From: Tethya wilhelma
Lineage: Eukaryota > Porifera > Demospongiae > Tethyida > Tethyidae
NCBI GenBank assembly: GCA_964030475.1
Contig: CAXIPT010000005.1
Coordinates: forward strand, 2,480,940 to 2,544,939
Direction of reading: 5' to 3'
DNA: 64,000 nucleotides
Position 1 is the stretch's first letter, and each line of letters starts with the position of its first letter. The notes under the pieces were generated by a model. It did no database searches. It saw only the letters and a list, made by a program, of their open reading frames with translations, and was not told the DNA's origin. Both the position numbers and the translations under genes were made by a program. Below are positions 11,160 to 21,803 of this stretch, piece by piece.

Positions 11160-12030
11160 ATCTTGAGAATGCCCCTATTAGAAGTGAAGTGACAGCCATT
11201 CATACTTTAGCTTCACCAATGATGAGTAAGCAGATACATGTGCATGTACAGGGCATAGCCATGCTTTATGCACTTCCCTATAGTATTATAGGCTTTATTG
11301 CTTGACTTACTAGTATATTTATCCTAGTAGGAGGTTAGCTGGGTGGGTGTACTCCACTATGACTATACTGAGGGTAGTAATAGCCTCCAGCTAGTTGAAA
11401 CTGTCCCAAGTCACCAAAGTTACACAAGTTGTACTGTGGCATGTACTGGTCACCATCCATTACTTTCTTGTGATTATAGACAGGTTCACAAACCAACAGC
11501 AAGAAAGAAAAAGTATAGCTATACTTGATTTTGATCTGTATACTGACTGAACTCAGCTATTGCTGACCAAATTGTGCAAGTATAATAGTCTACCACGCGC
11601 TACTAGCACGTGCATAATCAATGACATCATCAACCACTGTGCTGTAAAAACTAGCTTTCAACTTAAAAACCATAATTACTACATGCCTGCACACACTCTT
11701 CACTTGATGTTGCAGGTTTCATGAAAAAAACTGTATCCAATAGACTATATAAGTGTTACAGTACATAACATTAATTTTTAAACAATAATTATTATTATTT
11801 TGTCTTTTGCATGTATACTAATCACACAATGGTAATTGTTTATCAATCACAAACAATTCCAGAATCAGTGAGTTTATGAACAAAATTGTCGTAACTTGAT
11901 CAATAAAACAACAAAAAAGATAATGTAGCCAGTCAAACACACCTCAACTAACAGAATGTGGTGTTATTATATATACTTATTATATCTCATAACAATGATA
12001 GATACATGATAATGCACCTTGATAGCTGAA
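11160..12030. other. No gene recognised
   Basis: AT-rich sequence between the decayed gene and copy A of the inverted duplication. Nothing I can assign. Confidence 0.5.
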
Positions 12031-12448
12031 ATATATCTCGATCAAGCGGGCTAGCCAATTTAACCATACATGTGGCCGTTAGCAATCCATGTCATTGTAC
12101 TATTACATGGAACGATCCTTAAATTCAGGGAAAAGATCCTTATTCCACACCCATCCCCAATCATGGTCATCACATCGTGGACAAAGCAACTATGGTTCTT
12201 GATAAAATACAGTGATACCATCAGGCATTCTACAAATGGTGTCAGGGATGTAAGTGAAAAATTCAGAACCACACTGTCTACTTGGATCTTTAACAGCTCA
12301 GTTTTCCCTACAATAATTGCATGTAATTGGAATCCAATTTTGAAAGCATCGTAAATTTTAATGGGTTAAATTTTACAGATTACATAACTTACTGAGCTTA
12401 TCAACACAGAGTTTCTTAGGCTGAGGTTCCTTACTCTCAGACTTATCA

Positions 12449-13189
12449 TACTCAGGTTGGTTAAGGATTGCCAAGCGCTTCCAGCTCATTATAGTGCGCG
12501 CGGCGCCTGTTGCATGTATTTAGCTTGTAATGGTACAAGCAAGCTACAATGAATATCATTAATAATTAGTAGATAAAGATCGTCAGTACTAAACGCAGTA
12601 TTAGGTGGGTGTGGCGCTAGAACTTAGCCTCATGGTGAGTTGAGAAAGAGACCTCTTGTGAATAAAGGATTTTCCGGTACAAAAAGACACTAGCGCAGAG
12701 AGTCAAACAAAGCTTAAAGTGATGCTAGAAGACTATACTAAAAGGTTCTCGCTGGTTTTTCTGAAAATTCTAGACCAAAGCGCGATGGTGAACGGCAATG
12801 TTATGGTAAATATGATAAATTCACTCTAAAATTCATTATTTCTTTCAGTAATTTAGCGCTGCTGTTGCATTGCAACAAAAAACAGCGAGGGATGTTTAGT
12901 TCAGACCATTAGCTAACTAGCAAGCGCTATGCCAAACCCTGAGCTAGGCTTCTTCTGTACCGGATTTTTAATTTTGCGTCTATGAATATCAATCAGCTAA
13001 CCGTAATTTTATTCATGATAATGGTTACCATGGCAACTAATTGTGAATCCCTATAAAGTACATAGATCAAAGAATCCTAAACTACTATTGAAATAAGCTC
13101 TAAGTGAATTACTGGCTGTATATCAGCCATCTAATTCACAGCTATTTCAACTGTGTAATTTTCCAACTAAAGTCTGATTGTCCTGAGTA
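12449..13189. mobile_element. TA-flanked insertion absent from the inverted partner copy
   Basis: Copy A breaks at this point while copy B runs straight across at about 32621. Element ends are TACTCAGG and CCTGAGTA, so the inverted termini are short and the likely target is TA (TG in copy B). No open frame of note. It contains a perfect RFX-type X-box at 13024-13037. Confidence 0.8.
13024..13037. promoter_or_regulatory. Perfect RFX X-box motif
   Basis: GTTACCATGGCAAC is the symmetrical binding consensus of RFX transcription factors. It lies inside a mobile element, so it may be part of the transposon or a chance palindrome. A related GTTGCCATGGAAAC occurs at about 25669. Confidence 0.5.
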
Positions 13190-13426
13190 AATGATACATC
13201 CAGATCCTTGTTCATCATCATTCTGAGAGGATGAACTGTAATCGTCCTGTAAAAAATTATTATAATATTATGGAGTACACCTCTTGGTACTATATCATAT
13301 ATAATGATCATGTACAATAATTAAGGTTACAAATAATTAAATAAATTTGCTACCGATTACCTTTTGGTGTTTGAAAAAACTAAAAAATAAAATGTGTGTG
13401 CGTATATATACCTTCTGTGTGCTACA

Positions 13427-13457
13427 GTAATAATAATAATAATAATAATAATAATTA
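13427..13457. repeat. (AAT)n microsatellite
   Basis: Nine to ten trinucleotide units in an intron of copy A. The same tract appears in reverse complement at about 32358-32388 in copy B. Confidence 0.85.
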
Positions 13458-13999
13458 TAACCCCTTATATAGTTTCAAAAGATGCAATGACCAAGGTCAA
13501 ACGTAATAACATAATTATATTATTATACTTTTTCGGGGCAATACATTACATATAACTTGTATTGACTAGGTTTGTAGCCTTTCTCAGAGAAGAAACCACC
13601 CAAGGTCCAATCCTCTTTGTCCTCAATGTTGATTTCGTACCCATTGCTATCAGCAAGCACAAGTGCTTCAATAGGAGCTTTTTTCTCGAAGAAGATCTCG
13701 TTGCCCTTTGATAGAGTGAACAGGATAATGAAAGTTCAATATCGACAGGAGAGGAGATGTTCTTTTTCTATATCCCTTTTTTCTTGATGTAGTCAAATAC
13801 CATTCCACCAAGATGATACTGCATGTATGCATGCAAAATCAATAATATTCAGTTAAGCCTTAAACAAAAAAGATATAGTTAAACAGCACACTGCTATCAA
13901 ACACCCAAAAATGCATGAGTGCATGTATTTCAATGATTAATTCTAAGACTTGACTTACAAATGCTGTGCTCTTTGCTGGTTTTGATATAATGCAAGCGT

Positions 14000-14038
14000 A
14001 CTGTCTTTATACACATCTGACGCTGCCGACGAAGATNG
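14000..14038. other. Nextera adapter sequence left in the assembly, ending at a gap
   Basis: Bases 14001-14032 read CTGTCTTTATACACATCT followed by GACGCTGCCGACGA. This is the Illumina Nextera transposase adapter (normally CTGTCTCTTATACACATCT then GACGCTGCCGACGA) with one C missing, directly before the N at 14038. It is not biological sequence, and any frame across it is spurious. Confidence 0.93.
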
Positions 14039-14097
14039 CCGGTTCACCAGACCTTTGTAGAGGGTGTGCCGTCCTATAATGGGGTTAAACATCTTAC

Positions 14098-14212
14098 CAC
14101 GGAGTCCAAGGTGGCTTTGGTCCGTGGTTATCGCTTCCAAAAGCTTTAAACAAACTTGATGGTGCTGGGCTAGACAGTGCTCTTCATCTGTAGTGCAATT
14201 TTTTGGCTCCAA
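14098..14212 (-). CDS. Isolated exon of an unrecognised gene
   Basis: A 115 nt minus-strand exon with acceptor TTGTGTAG and donor GTAAGA reads EPKNCTTDEEHCLAQHHQ then KLLEAITTDQSHLGLRG. It lies just right of the gap at 14038, so its downstream partner exons may be missing. Similar to nothing I can name with confidence. Confidence 0.35.
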
Positions 14213-14544
14213 CTACACAATGGACAAAATATACATATACTGTCAATGTGTGCAAGTGCAAATGATCAACTTTAAATTCAATATTTTACGCTCTGCGAGC
14301 AAACCGTCAAATTCTGACAATATTTCTGGATATATGGTATACTGTGTGAATGAGGCTAAGCTATAATACTGAATGTCTCACTAGTGATAGGACTCACTGT
14401 AATCTTATTGCACATCTCAGGATCAAAATATTTGTCCAAAATCCTCATCTGTCCCTCTTTTACGTATCGTTTCTATGAAGGTCAGGGGAGAGAATCTCAC
14501 TATATGGTAGCCTGCAGGAAGGAGGAGAGTGAACAAGTGATCAA

Positions 14545-14700
14545 TGTTAAGGATTCTACTACACCCATGACATACAACAAACACTCTTATGTCACTCCAA
14601 GGCCACAACCACATACCGACAATAGTAATTTAATCACAGAATAGGCCACTCCCACAGATTGACATCAGGAAAAAGCTACTCCCATATACTCACATCACAG
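14545..14700. repeat. Dispersed repeat R2 (fragment)
   Basis: The phrase CTACACCCATGA followed by ACAAACACTCTTATGTCA and CCAAGGCCAC also occurs at about 41345, 57275 and 61655 in the DM9 cluster. No coding content. The remaining bases from 14213 to 14750 show nothing else. Confidence 0.6.
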
Positions 14701-14751
14701 AAAAGGCTACATTCGCATAATAATTATGTGTACATTAATATATAGATAACA

Positions 14752-15250
14752 GATTTACAAGTATAGTAAAAATTTTATAAAAATTAGAAGTGTAGGAATG
14801 GGCAGTGCGGTAAAAAGCAATGAAACAAGGTAAGTCTCTGAATTTCGGCACATGACTACTTCATTTTAATGAGTCAATTGCAAGTTTGAATTCCATCATT
14901 ATAAATGTCGGTCATTTGGCTCATGAGTCAATGCAAGCAATCACTTGACTAATTTGGATAAAGTAACAAGTATGTAGAATGTAGGTACACAATAATGTAT
15001 AAGAGTTGGGCACAAAAATGAAGTAGTCGTGTGCCGAAATTCAGAGACTTACCTTGTTTCATTGCTTTTTACCGCACTGCCCATTCCTACACTTCTAATT
15101 TTTATTTTTACTATACTTGTTCATTCACTTTTTTAAATACCAAGGTGCTCAATTGTATGGAGACATTCATACAGCAGAGACTAGTTGTAGTACAGAAAGC
15201 AGAACTGTACATTTAATGCGCATGCGCATTATAAGTAATTGCAAACCACG
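14752..15250 (+). mobile_element. R1-family element copy
   Basis: Fold-back arms at about 14765-14870 and 15015-15115 share GTAGGAATGGGCAGTGCGG and its complement. They are followed by the R1 block with TTCATTCACTTTTTT and the palindrome AATGCGCATGCGCATT, in the same order as at 34233-34750. Similarity fades after about 15250, although an R1-like end (ACCGTACGTATGATAC) appears near 15687. Confidence 0.75.
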
Positions 15251-15524
15251 TGGTCTATTGACGACCTTTACCTACATCAAAATGGCTAAATAAAAGTACA
15301 GTATTTTATATCGAGATTTTCAAAGCTGCCTAGATTTTATTTGCTGCCTTTTCGCCAGCAAACAAGTTAAAAAGGACGTACTACAGATGAAATGAAGTGT
15401 CACTATATAGTTAAAGTTGGCTCAATGCCTTTAGTTCGTCTCAGTGGAAGTCGCGTTCAAGTAAGTCCGTTAAGCCGGAAGGAAGGAAAAGGAGAACAAA
15501 ATTGCACTCTTGTGGCTTCTCGCC

Positions 15525-15528
<4 letters not shown>

Positions 15529-15574
<46 letters not shown>
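15529..15574. repeat. (CT)n microsatellite
   Basis: About 23 CT units upstream of the Kelch gene, between two R1-like blocks. Confidence 0.9.
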
Positions 15575-15577
<3 letters not shown>

Positions 15578-15699
15578 GAGTGCTCCAGAAACTTTCTGCC
15601 AGTTTTCTTGGCTAAGTAAACTGCCTGGAGAGGCTATAAATGTATTTGAAGGCTTATAGCCTTGCCAAGTTTCCCTGAAAGTTTACCGTACGTATGATA

Positions 15700-16428
15700 C
15701 ATGGCAGTTCCTCACGACCTCGACGTCAAAATGAAGTTGATATTGATAATGGCAGTGATGTCTGTGATGATGATTGTAAGAGAAATACATTCATGTGTTC
15801 ATCTACAGATATTTAATACAATTTTTACTAATAACTGAACTATAACATAATTATTTAATATACAGAACAAAACAACAAACAGGCTATATTGCCATGATTA
15901 CTGGTATCATCATGGTGAGGGTGCAGACTGGACGTATGTAGCTGAGCCACCACCATAACATAATATTATAATATTGTACTGAGGTTATTAATAATTATTT
16001 ATGACACTATGCAATTGTTAATTATGTAGTAACTGTTGGTTATTTAACCATTGTATTATAAACATGAATAATTGTTGAGCTAAAGTTCAAGCTTGTTACA
16101 ACCATGACATTGACACTGGATCATGTGGCGATTATACTCACACAAGTTAGTACAAACACACGGCATGCAAAAAATACATATTTATATAGCAGGATTAGGA
16201 TCAGTGATACAGTACTGAGTGACTAAGTCAACAATTATTATGGTTATATGATGTCATCAATAATTTAATTTGGCATGGTTTACCACAAATAGGAGGACGA
16301 CCTGAGTAAACTTGTATAATAATATATATAGTACAAAGTTCTTCACTATATAAATATGGCTACTACATAGACGTCTATGTATACTTTACTGAGACTTGGT
16401 CACGTTAACTGTCATAGCATACAATTAC
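15700..16428. other. Upstream region of the Kelch/Death gene, no gene recognised
   Basis: AT-rich, with short open stretches only. It could hold 5' UTR or further upstream exons of the gene starting at 16429, but I see no clear promoter. Confidence 0.4.
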
Positions 16429-18302
16429 ATGATGGCCAGAATTCATATGGACGGTCACGGACAGGTCAGTCATGGCAATTTTGAATAATAGCATTATTTT
16501 AAATCATTATTGTAGCTATACAGTGTAGTCATATTGAACTCTGGGCTTATAAACAACGTTACTATTACTTACCATGATTAGAACATAATTATTGGGTTAA
16601 TTAAGAAGTTATTATTATTATGATTCTATATTAATATTAAAATTAAACTAAAATTGTATACTATCATACAGCTAGCTGACATTCTCGATCAAATTAGCTA
16701 CACCATTGAGTGGGAGGAGACATTTGGCACTAGTTTGCCTGAGGGAATGATGGACATCCAAGCCCAATGGCTCAACGATCGTTACTACGTCATTTTCAAC
16801 GACAAAGTTGTCGTAAGAAATGCAGCCGACCTCTACATGTACACTCCACACCCAGACATATGGGAGAAGCTGAGTAACCAGGCCCCTGTCTACAATTTTG
16901 CAGTCACTTCATACCGAAATGAGCTTGTTCTTGTTGGAGGCAGAGTCTGGTCGGATAAATTTCTTGAGTTTCAGAATGGAGAATGGACAGAAGCACGCCC
17001 CTCAATGTCTGACAAAATCTACATTTTAAAGGATGGAAAATGGGAGCAAGCCAACCACAGCATGCCGTCAAAACGAAGGTCTCCATCAGTCATTTGCGAT
17101 GGGCAGCATCTTATCGCAGCTGGAGGGTGTGGTGATGAGGGACCAATGGATAACGTCGATGTTTATGACGGCCAGTCTTGGAGGGCGGCTCAATCCCTCC
17201 CTTATCCTTGCTTCTTGATGAAGTCAATTCTGCACAAAGGTAGATGGTATCTTATAGGTGGACAAAGAGAAGATGGTCGAACGAGAAATGTTTACTGTGC
17301 TTCTTTGCAAGCACTGATTGCTACAGCTATTAATGAAGTAGGTGAGCAGCCAGCTTCTAAGGTGAAATCTCCTTCAGTTTGGAACAAACTTCCTGACGTT
17401 CCTTTTGAATTCTCAAGCCCAGCCATCTTTGGAAATCGACTGATTGTAACAGGACCAAACACCTCTATTATTCATGCCTACTCTGAGGAGCTCCAGTGCT
17501 GGGTATTTGTCGGCCATGCATCTTCCACAAGAGCTCAAGCAAAATTGCACCGTTGCTTTGCCGTCTGGTGAACTAATGGTTGTGGGGAAAGAGAGAGGAT
17601 ATGCCAAGTACAAAACTTTCAAAGGATACCTGAGAAAAATTGGTACGAAAAGCTTATACCTGTATATAGCAAGTGCATGACTTAATTTTACCATAGGGTA
17701 AAGAGTTTATCTGATTCTTTTTCTGTCTGAAAATTCCATGCAGTTCTATCGAGTGAAGATCAGATCGAGTTTCTGAGGAGAGAGAATTCTTTCTTAAAGG
17801 AAAAGTGTGCAATAATACAAACAGAGAATTATCAGCTGAAAGATGAGAACAAGAAATTGAAGGGTGAGGCAGTACAAAGTAAGACAATCCCCTCTGGACA
17901 ACAACAAACACTAAGTCTTGGTACGTAAGCATTCAACATTTCCTTTCATGCAATCATTGCCATATTAACTTGTAAAGCCACACATGGTTCATAAGGCATC
18001 TAATGATCAGTCAACTATCTTACCCCCACACTACAGACATCAATAAGGATCACACTAGGCTGGCATTCTATTTAGAGCCCCTTGAAGATCACCAACTGAT
18101 TGCATTGGGTCAAGCTCTGGGACTTCATTGGACAAAGCTACAGAGAATGAGAGGCACTAATCTTCGTAATGAGATGGTGGCTGCTTGGCTAAGAGGAGAA
18201 GACGATGTGTTAGCTAAGAGTGGTCATCCAACTAAAGAGAGCCTGTCTAATGCTCTCAAGGAAATTGGGCAGACAGGAATTGCCATGAAGCTCAACTTAT
18301 GA
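16429..18302 (+). CDS. Kelch-repeat / coiled-coil / Death-domain protein, with a frameshift
   Basis: Proposed exons: 16429-16464 (ATGATGGCCAGA, short start exon, donor GTCAGT), 16672-17641, 17744-17921 and 18037-18302. Phases agree at each junction. Exon 2 encodes a Kelch propeller: NELVLVGG, HLIAAGGCGD, DVYDGQSWRAAQSLP and GRWYLIGGQ mark blades, and SVWNKLPDVPFEFSSP begins the last. Exon 3 is a leucine-zipper-like coiled coil (FLRRENSFLKEK, QLKDENKKLKGE). Exon 4 is a Death domain: HQLIALGQALGLHWTKLQRM, MVAAWLRGEDDVL, then LSNALKEIGQTGIA near the C-terminus. Near 17514-17521 four extra bases (ATGC) shift the frame inside the last blade. Without them the frame runs on through NCTVALPSGELMVVG to the donor at 17642. 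As it stands the protein stops at 17571, before the coiled coil and Death domain, so this copy may be a young pseudogene or contain an assembly error. The likely role is intracellular adaptor signalling by homotypic Death-domain contacts (family inference). Confidence 0.8.
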
Positions 18303-18685
18303 GTCATGAGTGGATCAGCTATAGATTAGCTAGACTAAACAATAGTTAGATTTGTTTAACTGCCACAGTGTGTGTGTACATGTGTAATATATTGCACTCA
18401 TAATAAATATAGCCTCGACATGTCAACATGCATGGCTATAATAGCTAATAGTTTCGTGGATTCCTGTATGAAAGTAATTAGTATGTATTCTTGTGTCTAC
18501 ATGTATACAGCTAGCTATAAAAATACTTTATATCTTTCATATAATATGCATCCTAAAATGTAAGGTTGTTGTCTTATGTGCATACACAGTTTTCAATCAT
18601 GCATGTCATGACTCATGAGATCGATCAGCTCTAGTAGCTTCGTTCTTGGGAATGAGGCTAACGTTTTAGCTACTAGTGCTTGCGG

Positions 18686-18765
18686 CATACAGAACAAGAA
18701 ATTGAGGCAGTACAAAGTAAGGCAATTAAGCCCCTCAGGCTCTGGACAACAATAAACACTTGGTA
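18686..18765 (+). pseudogene. Fragment of the coiled-coil exon
   Basis: AACAAGAAATTGAGGCAGT and GACAACAATAAACACTTG followed by GTACGTAAGC repeat the 3' end of the exon at 17744-17921, with a deletion and an in-frame stop. It shows that the Kelch gene's 3' end was duplicated downstream. Confidence 0.7.
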
Positions 18766-19628
18766 CGTAAGCATTCAAGATTTCCTTTAATGCAATTCAT
18801 GCAATCATTGCCATATAATTATTAACTTGTAAAGCCGTACAATGTCATGCGGCATCTGATGATAATATAATATATATAATATAAGGGGACCTTACAACCC
18901 TTAATTGCTAGCCCATCAGAGACATGGCTACGCGTAAACTAGCAAGTACTATGTCTGCAATTAATTCAGAAAACTGTACACCATCAATGGCGGTGACAAA
19001 TTCTGCAGCTGTGGAACACTGTGTGGAAGAATCTGAGGTTGAGAGTGCTCGATATGAAGTGTTTGTTTAAATGTTTCCTCGTCTAGTGGAAGCTGTGTCA
19101 TCAGATGTTGTGGAATTCACTGTACATGCTCTTTCAAAGTCTCTCATCTCTCACCGTAGCAAAAAACAAGCAAAGAATCCCCACAAAGATGAATATGACA
19201 GGGCTAGTATCCTCATGAGTCAGATCCTTGACAAGATCAAGGACATTGATGCTCACTTTGATGATTTTGTTGGTATCCTTCAAGAACTGAACCATACCAA
19301 GCTAGCTAGTGAGCTAAAGAGGGCAGTTGATCCTACTGAGAGTAAAACTAGTGGAGATTCTGATTCTGGAAGTGTTTCAGGAGAAGCTTGTGGTTTTGAA
19401 TGTCCCTGTGGACAGTGTAACATGGAATCATACTTTGAAGATAGGTTAAATTGTTCTGGAGTAAGAGAAAGGTCATTTCCACACCTTGACCTGCGTCATT
19501 AATTTTGAGTACAGATGACAAAGAAACAGTTAAATACCAACTCATGGATGATACAAAGAGCATTAAAAGGGAATTTAGAAGACTTTTAGATGTTATTTTT
19601 GAAGCATTAAAAAAAAAATGGAACATTT

Positions 19629-19631
<3 letters not shown>

Positions 19632-19672
<41 letters not shown>
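19632..19672. repeat. (ATT)n microsatellite
   Basis: About 14 ATT units at the left edge of the foreign segment inside the CARD-like gene. Confidence 0.9.
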
Positions 19673-19674
<2 letters not shown>

Positions 19675-19790
19675 TGCTTTACAGTGCACAAATGATTGAC
19701 AGACATAATATTATGTGATGTGACATATAATGACAGGAAAAGCTATGCACTGAAGGTCAACCAGACAAAACTGGCAGCCAGAACACTAAA

Positions 19791-20526
19791 TTACTATTGT
19801 AGTTTACGTTTAGTTCTAGTTCTAGATGCTACTGGACTAGGAGTTATTGGTGACCATTTAGGATTAGGATTTCTACGGTAAACTGACAGGCCAGGCACTC
19901 CATCACGAATGGTGTAATCAATTTGCCTACTACAAGACACGTCCAAGTCATTGCTGCTGCTTTCAGAGTCAGTTGTTTTAGGGGATGAAGGCTTTCGAAG
20001 CTTTCTTCCAGATTTCCTCCGTCTTGTTACAGGTGTCCAGCCTTGATTTCCATTAGGTGCCTTGTACTTCGACATTGTCCTTCATTTCAAACTCGACAGC
20101 ATCACATGCAAGTAAGTTAATAGCTGGTTCTTCTAGTTTGGGTGACATGTCCTTGAATTCCATTGATGGTGGTTCAGGGTGGGCAGCAGTTGGAGTGACA
20201 ACTAGCTTGATAGAGTCAGAAGAGCTGTGTTCTGAGGTCACCTTGTTTGTAGAATCCTGCACTGATGATGGTTTAGTTTTAGCTTTCTTCTGCTTCTTTC
20301 TTTTCTTCTTCAAGTTCTTACTCACTAAGACAGGTTCATTCAGAGAAGGCCAAAAGAAACTAACAGAGAAACCACTCTGTGTCTGTTTAACTGTCCAAAG
20401 AGCCTGCCCTAGTTGTAGTCCTTTGCTTTGTAAGCAATGACATACAGTCAGAGGAGCACCAATCTTGTGTAGAGTGGTGTAGGGCTCTTCAAGAACAGAA
20501 ACAACAATCTTGACACTTTCAGCCAT
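19791..20526 (-). CDS. Hypothetical lysine-rich protein, probably transposon-derived
   Basis: A minus-strand frame from ATG at 20526 runs 157 codons (MAESVKIVVSVLEEP, LTVCHCLQSKGLQLGQALW, KKKRKKQKKAKTK) to a stop at 20053. An overlapping second frame from 20075 continues with YKAPNGNQGWTPVTRRRKSG to 19794. The overlap looks like one broken frame or a programmed shift. The segment interrupts the CARD-like gene in opposite orientation and starts beside a T-rich run (20527-20540, A-rich on its own strand). I suspect a gag-like or other transposon ORF but recognise no domain. Confidence 0.4.
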
Positions 20527-21084
20527 TTTTTATTTTTTTTTTTTTGTAGAAGAGATCAGAAGCATAATATTTTGTTCAAGAGCTACAGATCATCCTAGAG
20601 CAATTCAATCATCTCATACTGATGAGTTGAGATCAATTACATCTATATCTGATATGAAAGCTTTCCTTGCTTATCACATGTATGTATCTTGCATCAATTA
20701 TGGACTCCTTGAGGAAATCGTTGACAAACATTGCGAAGAGTGTAGGACAGATCTTGACTGCTACCTTCAAAAGTTTAAAGATTTTGGTAGGAGAAATGTT
20801 TTTGAAATCCCTGCAAAGGTCTTCAGCTCATCATCAACTTCCAGTAAACAACTGTTGGTGGTTAAAGTAGTAGATGGTCTGTGGTTTGGTCCAAGGATCC
20901 AATGTCACAAATAATTATTACTTTCAGGCTGTTTTACCAACCTGGGAATATGCTTGCATGCTACTTAGTACTTAGATATGCTAGTGTAGTCAGTTAATGC
21001 TCATTTATTGGTTATAATTAATCCTTATAGGATAAAGAGTTTATTTAATTCTCAGTTTTCTGTCTGAAAATTTCTGTGCAGTTC

Positions 21085-21745
21085 AATCAAGTGAAGCTCA
21101 AATCAAGTTCCTGAGGAGAGAGAATTCTTTCTTGAAGGAAAAGTATGCAACATTACAAGCAGAGAATTATCAGCTGAAAGATGAGAACAAGAAATTGAAG
21201 GGTGAGGCAGTACAAAGTAAGGCAACCCCCTCTGGACAAAGCACAACACCACAACAAACACTTGGTACGTAAGCATTCAAGATTTCATTTTAATTGTTGT
21301 CATTAACAGGCTTGTAAAAGCTGCACATGATCGGCATGGTTCATAAGGCATCTGATGATCAGTTGGCATAATTACAGAAAATTATCAGCTGAAAAATGAG
21401 AACAAGAAATTAAAGGGTGAGGCAGTACAAAGAAAGGCAACTCCCACTAGACAAATCACGACATCACAACAAACACTTGGTATACGTAAGCATTCAAGAT
21501 TTCCTTTCATGCAATTCATGCAATCATAAGATCACCAACTGATTGCATTGGGTCAAGCTCTGGGGCTTCATTGGCCAAAGCTACAGAGAATGAGAGGTAC
21601 TAATCTTCGAAATGAGATGGTGGCTGCTTGGCTAAGAGGAGAAGATGATGTGTTAGCTAAGAGTGGTGATCCAACTAAAGAGAGCCTGTCTAATGCTCTC
21701 AAGCGAATTGGACAGACAGGAATTGCCATGAAGCTCAACTTATGA
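21085..21745 (+). pseudogene. Partial re-duplication of the coiled-coil and Death exons
   Basis: Bases 21085-21265 are a second coiled-coil exon (FLRRENSFLKEKYATLQ), with a GTACGT donor. Bases 21375-21480 repeat its second half. Bases 21531-21745 repeat the Death exon (IALGQALGLHWPKLQRM to GIAMKLNL and stop), but the first 50 bases and the acceptor of that exon are missing and the exon starts inside intron-like sequence. No Kelch exon precedes it. It may be a remnant of a second Kelch/Death gene whose front was replaced by the CARD-like gene. Confidence 0.7.
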
Positions 21746-21803
21746 CTCAGGGTGGATCAGCTATAGATTTAATCTAGAGACTAAATGATGGCTAGATTCA
21801 GTG

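Larger units (their letters stand above)
12030..13992 (-). pseudogene. Copy A of an inverted gene duplication (partner 31160-33070)
   Basis: Read on the minus strand this matches copy B almost base for base. It includes a coding-like exon (about 13830-13555) with EIFFEKKAPIEALVLADS and WTLGGFFSEKGYKPSQYK, a small acidic exon, and a last exon ending in TWIANGHMYG. The first of these exons carries a TAG after YIKKKGI and a frame change, shared with copy B, so the damage or an unrecognised splice predates the duplication. A 0.74 kb element (12449-13189) interrupts the small exon and splits it. The match stops at about 13992, immediately before adapter-like sequence and the N at 14038. I do not recognise the protein. 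Confidence 0.6.
18924..20914 (+). pseudogene. CARD-like helical-domain gene, broken and interrupted
   Basis: A frame opens at 18924 (MATRKLAS) and runs to a TAA at 19068. The same frame resumes at once with MFPRLVEAVSSDVVEF, then ILDKIKDIDAHFDDFVGIL and ELNHTKLASELKRAV, a six-helix CARD/death-fold-like pattern. A Cys-rich segment (FECPCGQCNMESYF) follows. Near 19490 a frameshift leads to LSTDDKETVKYQLMDDTKSI and FRRLLDVIFEALKK. Sequence 19623-20540 is then foreign (ATT microsatellite and a minus-strand frame). The gene resumes at about 20551 with EEIRSIIF, AFLAYHMYVSCINYGLLEEI, and KFKDFGRRNVFEIPAKVF, a segment I know from cnidarian and sponge CARD-like/NLR-like proteins. A nonsense codon, a frameshift and an insertion make it a pseudogene. 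The CARD label is by pattern only. Confidence 0.65.

Noticed and set aside
13955..14212. 85-codon frame spanning 14038
   Set aside because: It crosses the adapter sequence and the N; only 14098-14212 has splice-site support.
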